Below are positions 58,150 through 64,000 of a stretch of DNA of 64,000 nt, piece after piece. Under the pieces are notes generated by a model. The model was not told the origin of the DNA. It was given only the letters and a program-made list of their open reading frames with translations, and did no database searches. A program made the translations under genes and the position numbers. The DNA comes from Enterobacter sp. ENT03 (GTDB taxonomy: Bacteria > Pseudomonadota > Gammaproteobacteria > Enterobacterales > Enterobacteriaceae): contig NZ_JAHUXA010000003.1 in assembly GCF_019218745.1 (NCBI RefSeq), forward strand, positions 62,001 to 126,000, in the 5' to 3' direction. Every line of letters starts with the position of its first letter. Position 1 is the first letter of the stretch.

Positions 58150-58509
58150 ATGAAAATTAAAGCTCTCCGTATGTTCTCGCACTACCACCTCGGCACTTTT
58201 TCACAGGGCGAAACCCGGATTGTGAAAAAAGAAACTGGCGAGATGCTGGTGAAATTGCATCTGGCCGAAGAGGTTGAACCGGCGACGAAAAAACACACCA
58301 TGCCTGAACAGCCTGAACAGCCTGAACAGCCTGAACAGCCTGAACAGCCTGAACAGCCTGAACAGCCTGAACAGCCTGAACAGCCTGAACAGCCTGAACA
58401 GCCTGAACAGCCTGAACAGCCTGAACAGCCTGAAAAAGTCAAAACCGGGGGTAAAGGTGGAAATAAGCGCGGAGCAGATGGCGCAGATAAAGACGCATCT
58501 GAAAGTTGA
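58150..58509 (+). CDS. Small phage protein with Pro-Glu-Gln tandem repeats
   Basis: A 119-residue protein. An N-terminal domain of about 50 residues (MKIKALRMFSHYHLGTFSQG...LVKLHLAEEVEP) is followed by 14 perfect PEQ repeats and a Lys/Gly-rich tail (KTGGKGGNKRGADGADKD). The N-terminal part resembles small proteins found after the capsid gene in many siphophages. The repeat tract is an extended linker. The 3' end overlaps the connector gene in another frame. Confidence 0.75.
   Translation: MKIKALRMFSHYHLGTFSQGETRIVKKETGEMLVKLHLAEEVEPATKKHTMPEQPEQPEQPEQPEQPEQPEQPEQPEQPEQPEQPEQPEQPEQPEKVKTGGKGGNKRGADGADKDASES
58303..58428 (+). repeat. 14 perfect copies of a 9-bp tandem repeat
   Basis: CCTGAACAG is repeated 14 times without a single substitution, then ends in a partial copy CCTGAAAAA. 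The unit is a multiple of three, so copy-number change preserves frame. In the alternative frame it would read Leu-Asn-Ser. Confidence 0.97.
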
Positions 58510-58783
58510 CAGTGATGGTGAGGACGATCTGATTGCTGCCTATGCGTCGGCAGCTGTCGATTACGTTGAGCACTTCTGTGACGGCGCGCTGGTGGAATCG
58601 CTGACTCTTGCCCAGGAAGGAAAAGAACCTCCCCGCGAGGTTCTTTTCACTTCCGGTATCTGGGCGGCGATGCTTCTTCTTATCGGTCACTGGTACGCGA
58701 ACCGCGAAGCAGCGGCACAAAACCTGACAGAAGTGCCACTGGGCGTAGAGGCGTTGTTGATCAGGCACCGGAGGTGGAACTGA
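58457..58783 (+). CDS. Head-tail connector protein (gp6-like)
   Basis: A 108-residue protein like HK97 gp6: EISAEQMAQIKTHLKVDSDGEDDLIAAYASAAVDYVEHF at the N-terminus (block named by its ends), then GIWAAMLLLIGHWYANREA and EALLIRHR. It forms the ring between portal and stopper. GTG at 58457 follows GGGGGTAAA; the open frame extends far upstream through the tandem repeat, which I regard as chance. It overlaps the PEQ gene by 53 bases. Confidence 0.85.
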   Translation: MEISAEQMAQIKTHLKVDSDGEDDLIAAYASAAVDYVEHFCDGALVESLTLAQEGKEPPREVLFTSGIWAAMLLLIGHWYANREAAAQNLTEVPLGVEALLIRHRRWN

Positions 58784-58971
58784 TGGCCTGTGCAGGTTGT
58801 GCTGCCCGCCGGGAGTGGCTTAAAAAGTGGATGAAAATTGCCTATGAACGAGCAACAACACAAAGATCTGCTGGCAGCGATGGCGGCCCAGACCGCGGCA
58901 ATGATGCGGCTGGCGGAGTCAAACGAGGCCCTGGCGGCGATGATTTACCAGTCAATGGTCGGGGAGATTGA
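58783..58971 (+). CDS. Small CxxC phage protein
   Basis: A 62-codon frame starting MACAGCAARREWLKKWMKIAYERATTQ, a pattern common for tiny head-module proteins with a CxxC pair and basic helix. The second half (GPDRGNDAAGGVKRGPGG) overlaps the next gene in another frame and is probably unconstrained. ATG overlaps the connector stop (TGATGG). Confidence 0.55.
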   Translation: MACAGCAARREWLKKWMKIAYERATTQRSAGSDGGPDRGNDAAGGVKRGPGGDDLPVNGRGD

Positions 58972-59029
58972 AACGACCACGATCGACTCCCCGGTGCACA
59001 CTTATCTCAGCAGTAAACCCAGGGGGTAA
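58844..59029 (+). CDS. Hypothetical helical phage protein
   Basis: A 61-residue, mostly helical protein (NEQQHKDLLAAMAAQTAAMMRLAESNEALAAMIYQSMVGE, named by its ends) in the head-tail joining region. The gene overlaps the CxxC protein by 128 bases in a different frame. An in-frame ATG two codons upstream is possible. Function unknown; similar small proteins accompany HK97-type connectors. Confidence 0.6.
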   Translation: MNEQQHKDLLAAMAAQTAAMMRLAESNEALAAMIYQSMVGEIETTTIDSPVHTYLSSKPRG

Positions 59030-59031
59030 GC

Positions 59032-59364
59032 ATGCAGGCCGGAAAGCTTAACAGGCGCGTCATGCTCCAGAAGCCCGTGAAAACACAAAGTCCTGTCACT
59101 GGGTCCGTCACCAGTGGCTGGGCTGATGTCACCGAATTGTGGGCCAGTGTTGTTGATTTATCTGCGCGCGATTTTGTGGCCGCGCAGGCCGCACAAAGTG
59201 AGGTGACTACACGGATCACCATTCGCTGGCGGGAGGATGTCACAGATAAACACCGCATTGTTCACCGGGGGCGCATCTACAACATTCATGGCGTACTCGA
59301 GGACGACAAAAGCGGCCGGGAATACCTGACGCTGCCGTGTTCGCGGGGGGTTAACGATGGCTGA
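59032..59364 (+). CDS. Phage head closure protein (SPP1 gp16/HK97 gp7-like)
   Basis: A 110-residue head-tail joining protein: AGKLNRRVMLQKPV at the start, TELWASVVDLSARDFVAAQAA in the middle, and IRWREDVTDKHRIVHRGRIYNI toward the end, the usual head-closure pattern. It plugs the connector after packaging. Overlaps the next gene by eight bases. Confidence 0.88.
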   Translation: MQAGKLNRRVMLQKPVKTQSPVTGSVTSGWADVTELWASVVDLSARDFVAAQAAQSEVTTRITIRWREDVTDKHRIVHRGRIYNIHGVLEDDKSGREYLTLPCSRGVNDG

Positions 59365-59842
59365 TGGTATTGACTTCAGCATTACCGGGCTTGAATCCCT
59401 GCTCGGGAAACTTGATGCAGTCAGTGATGATCTGCGGCGTAAAGGTGGCCGGGCGGCGCTGCGGCGCGCAGGCAACGTAATTGTCGAAAAAGCCAAAGAG
59501 AATGCCAGCCGTATTGATGATCCGGTAACCGGGCGCAGCATTGCCGCAAACGTGACGCAGCGCTGGAATGGTCGCCTGTTCCGGCGCACCGGCGATCTGG
59601 GCTTCAGGATCGGCGTGCAGCATGGCGCCGTACTTAAAAATCACCCTGATCTGAGCGAGAACGCCCCGACGCCGCACTGGCGACTGATTGAGTTCGGTAC
59701 CGAAAAGATGCGTGCTCAGCCTTTTATGCGCCCGGCAGCTGAAAGCAACCTTAATGAAGTGACAGACACCTTTGCCACTGAATACGAAAAGGCGCTCGAC
59801 CGGGCAATCAGGCGCGCGCAGAAAAAAGGAGTTCCACCATGA
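59357..59842 (+). CDS. HK97 gp10-like tail completion protein
   Basis: A 161-residue minor protein: SITGLESLLGKLDAVSDDLRRKGGRAALRRAGNVIVEKAKENA, then THWRLIEFGTEKMRAQPFMRPAAESN-like (TPHWRLIEFGTEKMRAQPFM), which is the conserved HK97 gp10 motif. Acts at the head-tail interface. It overlaps both neighbours. Confidence 0.88.
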   Translation: MADGIDFSITGLESLLGKLDAVSDDLRRKGGRAALRRAGNVIVEKAKENASRIDDPVTGRSIAANVTQRWNGRLFRRTGDLGFRIGVQHGAVLKNHPDLSENAPTPHWRLIEFGTEKMRAQPFMRPAAESNLNEVTDTFATEYEKALDRAIRRAQKKGVPP

Positions 59843-60204
59843 TCGCGCCCGTATTCGCCGTTTGCGCTGCCAGTCCGCGCGTCAGGGCATTGTTGGGCGC
59901 TGATCCGTTACGTGTGTATCCATTCGGCATGCAGGACGACGCCCCCGTTTATCCTTATGCGGTCTGGCAGAACGTCACCGGCTCCCCTGAGAACTACCTG
60001 GCGCAGCGGCCTGATGCTGACGCATTCACGTTGCAGGTGGATGCCTATGCCGACACGGTGGATGAGGTGATCGCCGTCGCCGCTGCGCTGCGTGATGCCA
60101 TAGAGCCGCACGCATACATCACGCGCTGGGGCGGGCAGGAGAAAGACCCCGAAACAAAACGCTACCGCTATTCCTTCGACGTTGACTGGATAGTTCCGCG
60201 ATAA
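59839..60204 (+). CDS. Tail terminator-like protein (DUF3168)
   Basis: A 121-residue protein of the DUF3168/gp17-like family that caps the tail tube. Blocks: SPRVRALLGADPLRVYPFG, YPYAVWQNVTGSPENYL, FTLQVDAYADTVDEVIAVAAALRDAI, YRYSFDVDWIVPR. The ATG overlaps the preceding stop. Confidence 0.87.
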   Translation: MIAPVFAVCAASPRVRALLGADPLRVYPFGMQDDAPVYPYAVWQNVTGSPENYLAQRPDADAFTLQVDAYADTVDEVIAVAAALRDAIEPHAYITRWGGQEKDPETKRYRYSFDVDWIVPR

Positions 60205-60262
60205 CCATTCCCGCTTTAACCTGCCGGCCCTGAGCCGGTTTTTTTATGACCGGAGATAACCC

Positions 60263-60766
60263 ATGTCTGTATTAACGCAAGGCACGCAGCTCTTTGTGCT
60301 TACTAAAGGCGCAGTGAGTGAAGTCGAATGCATCACCGCTTTTTCACCTGGCAGCAACCCTGCCGATCAGATCGAAGACACCTGTCTTTCTGAAAAGAAC
60401 GATCGCACGTACAAGCGCGGTCTGCGCACGCCTGGCCAGGCTTCACTAACGCTTAATGCCGATCCTAAAAACGCCAGTCACATCATGCTCTACAACCTGT
60501 CCATTTCTGATGATGAAGAAGACCAGGAACTGACATTTGCGATCGGCTGGTCTGACGGGGAATCTTCGCCGACGGCGGCGGCATCCGGCACCGCCGGGGC
60601 GGTTGATGGTCTGGTTCTGCCGGACGATCGCACCTGGTTTGTGTTCAAGGGCTACGTAAGCGACTTCCCGTTTGATTTTGCAGCCAATACGGTTGTCTCC
60701 ACTTCTGCCTCTATCCAGCGTTCCGGCTCTGCCGTATGGATCCCGAAAGTACAGGCAGGCAGCTGA
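60263..60766 (+). CDS. Major tail tube protein
   Basis: A 167-residue tail tube subunit: [59 protein letters not shown], then [18 protein letters not shown]. These fit the tail-tube/tail-protein family of lambda-like siphophages. CGGAGATAACC precedes the ATG. A small hairpin (GCCGGCCCTGAGCCGGTTTTTTT, 60220-60247) lies just upstream and may tune expression. Confidence 0.87.
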   Translation: MSVLTQGTQLFVLTKGAVSEVECITAFSPGSNPADQIEDTCLSEKNDRTYKRGLRTPGQASLTLNADPKNASHIMLYNLSISDDEEDQELTFAIGWSDGESSPTAAASGTAGAVDGLVLPDDRTWFVFKGYVSDFPFDFAANTVVSTSASIQRSGSAVWIPKVQAGS

Positions 60767-60816
60767 TAACCGGCGGGCATGCGTCCCGCCAGGTTTCACA
60801 TTTAACAGGATAAGAT

Positions 60817-61224
60817 ATGAAACTCAGTATTGATTCACTGAAACAGGCGGGTGCGTTTACCGGCCGCCCGGTAGAAAAAGAGATCACATGGACGCAGGGA
60901 GATCAGGATTTTACCGCAACAGTTTATATCCGCCCGCTGGGTTACCACACCGCCATGACCGACGTGATGGCGGCTAACGGGCGTCTTGATGGTGTGGCCG
61001 GGCGCATCGCTGCATCAATCTGTGACGAAGAAGGTAAGCCGGTATTCACTCCGGCGGATATTACTGGCGAAGCAGACCCGGAGCGCGGCGCGCTGGACGG
61101 TGCGCTGACTATTGCTCTGCTGGTGGCCATCCAGGAAGTTAACGATCTGGGAAAGCCGACCTCACCGGCGAAGACGAAATCTGGTGCGAGCTCGTCCTCA
61201 ACGGGATCGGCGGACGAACAATAG
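60817..61224 (+). CDS. Tail assembly chaperone, G-like (unshifted product)
   Basis: A 135-residue chaperone that coats the tape measure before tube polymerisation. The body (SIDSLKQAGAFTGRPVEKEITWTQGDQDFTATVYIRPLG) is typical of this family. The C-terminal tail beyond the slippery site is low-complexity (KTKSGASSSSTGSADEQ), as expected for the abundant unshifted form. Confidence 0.88.
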   Translation: MKLSIDSLKQAGAFTGRPVEKEITWTQGDQDFTATVYIRPLGYHTAMTDVMAANGRLDGVAGRIAASICDEEGKPVFTPADITGEADPERGALDGALTIALLVAIQEVNDLGKPTSPAKTKSGASSSSTGSADEQ

Positions 61225-61460
61225 CGGAGGCGCGGGAGCAATTGAGCTTCCGTGAGTTTCAGATGTGGGTGAAGTACCGCCACCAGTATGGCAACCTGAA
61301 CCCGATGATGCGAATGGAATGGGGCGCAGCGCTGGTCGCCTCCGTGCTCGCTAACGTTAACCGGGGTAAAGATGATCCGCCGTTTCGTATAAGCGATTTT
61401 GCACCTCACATCGGTGAGCCCGCGGTTTCTCTGGAAGATGCTATGAAGACCTGGATTTAA
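60817..61460 (+). CDS. Tail assembly chaperone GT fusion by -1 frameshift
   Basis: The lambda slippery heptamer GGGAAAG at 61149-61155 lies in the correct G-GGA-AAG phase of the G-like gene. Shifting back one base continues open through ADLTGEDEIWCELVLNG into LSFREFQMWVKYRHQYGNL and ends at 61460, giving a product of about 213 residues. The T part (DUF4035-like) cannot be convincingly started on its own (its first ATG/GTG-type start at 61242 lacks a good site). Same arrangement as lambda G/GT. Confidence 0.85.
61149..61155 (+). promoter_or_regulatory. Programmed -1 frameshift slippery site
   Basis: GGGAAAG, identical to the lambda G-T slippery heptamer and in the same phase, 69 bases before the unshifted stop. 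Confidence 0.85.
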
Positions 61461-61527
61461 CATTATCATGGTTTTGTCATTCCGCTATTCCTGCTACCCT
61501 TTTAAAAAACATCTTAGAGGGCACGAA

Positions 61528-61995
61528 ATGAAAAACGCTGGATGGCTATTGTCAATAAGCGGAGTGATCTTGGCATTGTACGCTTTATTCTTTATGGACG
61601 TAAGTGTTCCAGTAGGTGATGGTACACGCGTAAATAACATTGGCTTGCTGGCGCAACAGCAAAATCTAATAGTGATAGCTGGAGTGTTATTTATAGCGGG
61701 TGTTTTGATTTCTGCTTTGAAAAAGAGAAAAGATGTTCCTGATATAGATTATTCTCAAATCAACAATATTACTGGTGAATTCTTCTTGCAAGAGGCTGGG
61801 GATGGTCAACATCTTGATTTAAATTCAATAGATAAATTATCTTTAATGCTATTGAAAAAACATGGAAGAAGCAGTGTTAATGAAATACTGTTCATGAACG
61901 GCCCAACGTTAGATAGGATGGAGGGCAACCTACCGGAAAATTTACGCAAAGAGTTTCGTCGTAAATTAATGGAAAGACTTAAAGAAAATAGTTAA
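61528..61995 (+). CDS. AT-rich cargo: two-TM membrane protein between tail genes
   Basis: A 155-residue protein with two hydrophobic helices (GWLLSISGVILALYALFFM and LIVIAGVLFIAGVLISAL) and a lysine-rich soluble C-terminal half (LSLMLLKKHGRSSVNEILFM...). It is clearly AT-rich and interrupts the otherwise conserved chaperone-tape measure pair. A terminator-like hairpin follows. AGAGGG precedes the ATG. No family recognised. A membrane moron such as a superinfection-exclusion protein is plausible. Confidence 0.7.
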   Translation: MKNAGWLLSISGVILALYALFFMDVSVPVGDGTRVNNIGLLAQQQNLIVIAGVLFIAGVLISALKKRKDVPDIDYSQINNITGEFFLQEAGDGQHLDLNSIDKLSLMLLKKHGRSSVNEILFMNGPTLDRMEGNLPENLRKEFRRKLMERLKENS

Positions 61996-61999
61996 ATAG

Positions 62000-62024
62000 A
62001 ACCCGCTAAGGCGGGTTTATTATT
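62000..62024 (+). terminator. Terminator-like hairpin after the two-TM gene
   Basis: A 7-bp stem (AACCCGC / GCGGGTT) with loop TAAG followed by TATTATT. It separates the cargo gene from the tape measure and supports independent expression of the former. Confidence 0.6.
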
Positions 62025-62036
62025 CTTGGAGCAAGC

Positions 62037-64000
62037 ATGGCTGGTAAATCACTTGGAACTTTGACGATCGATCTCGTAGCAAAAGTTGGTGGTTTTGTTG
62101 CTGGCATGGACAAGGCGGAGCGTTCTTCATCAAAGTGGAGAAAACAGGTTGAGCAGGATGTTAAGGCTGCTGGATCTTCCATTGCTACATTAGGTGCAGC
62201 AACAGCAACAGCTGCTATTGGAGTTGGAGCGGCAGGGATTGCTTTATTAAAATCAACGTCTGAGCAAATTACTGAAACTGATCGATGGGCTAAATCCCTT
62301 CGCATTTCAACTCAAGAATTATTGGCTTGGCAATTTGCCGCCGAAAAAGCCGGAGTGTCGGGCGATAACATGGCCGATATTTTCAAGGACATTGGTGATA
62401 AAATTGGTGATGCTGTTCTTAATAAATCAGGCGAAGCTGTAGACGCACTTAATGCTTTAGGGCTATCAGCGGAAAGGCTATCAAAGGCAGCTCCAGACGA
62501 GCAACTTTTGGCTATAGGTGAAGCCCTAAGTAAGGTAGGAACAAACGCCGAAAAGACAACTATTCTTGAGAGTTTAGGGAATGACTTGTCGAAGTTGCTG
62601 CCCTTATTTGATAACAATAATGAAAAACTTAAAGCGTTTATTCAGCAAGCTAAAGATTATGGTGTTGCGCCCAAACCAGAATCAATCAATGACTTGATTA
62701 AAGTAAATGAGGTTTTTCAAGACATAGAATCGCAAGTTAAAGGACTAAAGATTGAAATTGCCAGTGGCTTGGCTAAAGTCGATCTCTCTGGTTTAAGTAA
62801 CTCTCTTGATAAAATAAAATCCACTTTTACCGATCCAAAAGTATTACAAGGATTAGTGTCCCTTGTTAGTGAAATAGCAGAGTTGGCGGGACTCATGGCG
62901 AAAGCTGCTGCCGAGACGGGAAAGTTAGCTGCCTATTCTTCTAACCGCATTGCGGCGCTCGGAGGCAATGTTGATCTAACGAATATTGATCAGATAAACG
63001 AACGTATAAGCTACCTCCAAAATAATTTATCTAACAGGAAAGGCATTTACTCACAAGGTGAATCATTTTTTTCTTGGTTAACCGGGGGTGATGATAGCGT
63101 TGCAACACTAAATGATGAGGTTAAAAAGCTCGTAGCGCAGCGAGAAAAACTAATCCAGCAGAATAATAAAGTCAATGCGCCACCAACTGGTAAAGCGACC
63201 GTGGTTGATGGCAAATCATTTGCACTTGGGAATAATGAAACAAACGGCAAAACAACCCCTGATGCTGGTGCTAAAAAACTCGAAAACGCATTCAAAGTCA
63301 CAGAGCTGAGTTACCTTCGCCAGATTTCGCTGATCGACACAACCGGCAAAAAATCAGCCGAAGTGACCGAGCGGCAGAAGCTTCAGTTCGACATCGCCGA
63401 TGGCAAACTGTCCGGGCTTAACGACACGCAGCGCCAGCGCCTTGAACTTCTGGCAACAGAAGTTGATCGCCTGAATGGAGTGAAGAAGGCCAATGAGGAA
63501 AACCTGAAGGTCGCTGAATATGTGGCTAATCTTCAGCGAGAAAATGCTAACTCTGCAGCCTCGTTAAATGCGGATATTATTGGAGCTGGGCAGGGCGACA
63601 AAGTGCGGGAGCGCCTGCGAGAACGGCTGGATGTGGAGCGTGAGTTCAACGAAAAGCGGGCCGATCTTCAGCAGCGTTACCAGAGTGGGGACATTAAAAG
63701 CCAGGCAGAATACGATCGCTATACCGCCGAGCTTGAAAAGGCGCTTTCACAGCGGCTGGAAGGATATGAAGGCTACTACCAGCAGATTGATCGGCTTAAT
63801 ACAGACTGGGTAACCGGCGCGCGTGACGGATTGGCTAACTGGGTTGATGACTCCACAAATTATGCTTCACTGGCTGCAGGCGCCATGCAAAGCGCTATGT
63901 CCGGGATCAGCAGCAATATTGTCGACATGCTTAACGACAACAAGGCCAGCTGGAAAGACTGGGGTGTCAGTGTGCTCAAGGTGATTGAGCAGGTAATGGT
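62037..64000 (+). CDS. Tail tape measure protein (N-terminal part)
   Basis: Open from ATG 62037 (GGAG upstream) to the right edge, 654 codons so far. It starts MAGKSLGTLTIDLVAKVGGFVAGM, the usual tape-measure opening in which the phage minor tail domain contacts the chaperone. A hydrophobic segment (TLGAATATAAIGVGAAGIAL) and long helical coiled-coil stretches follow. The first ~1250 bases are AT-rich, and from about 63290 composition rises to that of the rest of the phage, suggesting a recombination seam. It sets tail length. Confidence 0.92.
   Translation, partial: MAGKSLGTLTIDLVAKVGGFVAGMDKAERSSSKWRKQVEQDVKAAGSSIATLGAATATAAIGVGAAGIALLKSTSEQITETDRWAKSLRISTQELLAWQFAAEKAGVSGDNMADIFKDIGDKIGDAVLNKSGEAVDALNALGLSAERLSKAAPDEQLLAIGEALSKVGTNAEKTTILESLGNDLSKLLPLFDNNNEKLKAFIQQAKDYGVAPKPESINDLIKVNEVFQDIESQVKGLKIEIASGLAKVDLSGLSNSLDKIKSTFTDPKVLQGLVSLVSEIAELAGLMAKAAAETGKLAAYSSNRIAALGGNVDLTNIDQINERISYLQNNLSNRKGIYSQGESFFSWLTGGDDSVATLNDEVKKLVAQREKLIQQNNKVNAPPTGKATVVDGKSFALGNNETNGKTTPDAGAKKLENAFKVTELSYLRQISLIDTTGKKSAEVTERQKLQFDIADGKLSGLNDTQRQRLELLATEVDRLNGVKKANEENLKVAEYVANLQRENANSAASLNADIIGAGQGDKVRERLRERLDVEREFNEKRADLQQRYQSGDIKSQAEYDRYTAELEKALSQRLEGYEGYYQQIDRLNTDWVTGARDGLANWVDDSTNYASLAAGAMQSAMSGISSNIVDMLNDNKASWKDWGVSVLKVIEQVM

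Larger units (their letters stand above)
34600..64000. mobile_element. Lambda-like siphovirus prophage with HK97-type head, left part
   Basis: Begins at the yecE junction and is still in the tail module at the right edge. Leftward int-xis-early genes, a central cI/cro switch, rightward replication genes, Q, lysis, head and tail modules follow the lambdoid order. The terminase-portal-protease-capsid set is of HK97 type. No disrupted essential phage gene is visible in this part, so the prophage could be intact. No Stx or other recognised toxin gene lies between Q and lysis. Confidence 0.95.

Noticed and set aside
56989-58188. 399-codon minus-strand open frame across the capsid gene
   Set aside because: The capsid protein is clearly coded on the plus strand with HK97-family blocks. 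The antisense frame is a shadow.
58303-58434. CRISPR-like array
   Set aside because: The repeats are contiguous 9-base units with no spacers and lie within a coding sequence; this is a simple tandem repeat.
58274-58456. N-terminal extension of the connector gene through the tandem repeat (poly Leu-Asn-Ser)
   Set aside because: The 9-bp repeat keeps all frames without stops open. Family length and the GTG with a ribosome binding site at 58457 support the shorter protein.

Overview
This window is an Enterobacteriaceae chromosome fragment. Gene order and protein similarity, judged from memory, place it near Enterobacter, Lelliottia or Leclercia rather than Escherichia. It has two parts: host backbone at about 1-34600, dominated by motility and chemotaxis, and the left part of a lambda-like prophage from about 34600 to the right edge. 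The prophage tail module continues beyond the window.

Host backbone. The end of otsB and all of otsA (trehalose synthesis) come first. An AT-rich regulatory region with a perfect CRP site follows, then flhDC (flagellar master regulator), motAB-cheAW, and a five-gene archaic (Csu/spore-coat-U type) chaperone-usher pilus operon. Next are tar-tap-cheRBYZ and flhBAE. The pilus operon separates two chemotaxis operons that are adjacent in E. coli. Sigma-28 promoters can be read inside the 3' end of flhC (for motAB-cheAW) and upstream of tar. uspC, which lies between otsA and flhD in E. coli, is absent. Between flhE and argS lies an accessory patch: a GPH sugar transporter with a GH105 unsaturated-glycuronyl hydrolase behind a candidate KdgR operator, then a small cystatin-like protein paired with a DM9/DUF3421 protein. 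argS, yecM, cutC, cmoB, cmoA, yecN and a truncated yecE complete the backbone; the E. coli torYZ genes are absent here.

Prophage. The integrase lies against yecE, whose first ~32 codons are missing, so yecE is the attachment gene, as it is for some Stx phages such as phiP27. The leftward early operon holds int, xis, several small accessory genes, an HD hydrolase and an RdgC homologue. It is driven by a clear pL promoter with embedded operators. A LexA-type cI repressor and a Cro-like gene share operators of the form GTACC-N5-GGTAC. The rightward early operon carries a CII-family regulator, a replication initiator with five internal 15-bp iterons (probable ori), a PerC-like regulator, Dam, a LexA DNA-binding domain protein, RusA, a KilA-N protein, a DUF968 protein and a Q-type antiterminator. 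Late genes are two holins, a GH19 endolysin, Rz/Rz1, HNH, terminase, portal, protease, HK97-type capsid, head-tail connectors, tail tube, a lambda-style G/GT frameshift pair and the start of the tape measure.

The most novel material is AT-rich cargo in the late region: (a) a reverse-strand membrane protein plus 273-aa protein between Q and the lysis genes; (b) a RelA/SpoT-domain protein followed by a 67-aa protein and a terminator, between Rz1 and HNH; (c) a two-TM protein with its own terminator-like hairpin between the tail chaperone and the tape measure. These look like morons and are candidates for superinfection exclusion or phage defence. No CRISPR array, rRNA, tRNA or insertion sequence was recognised.
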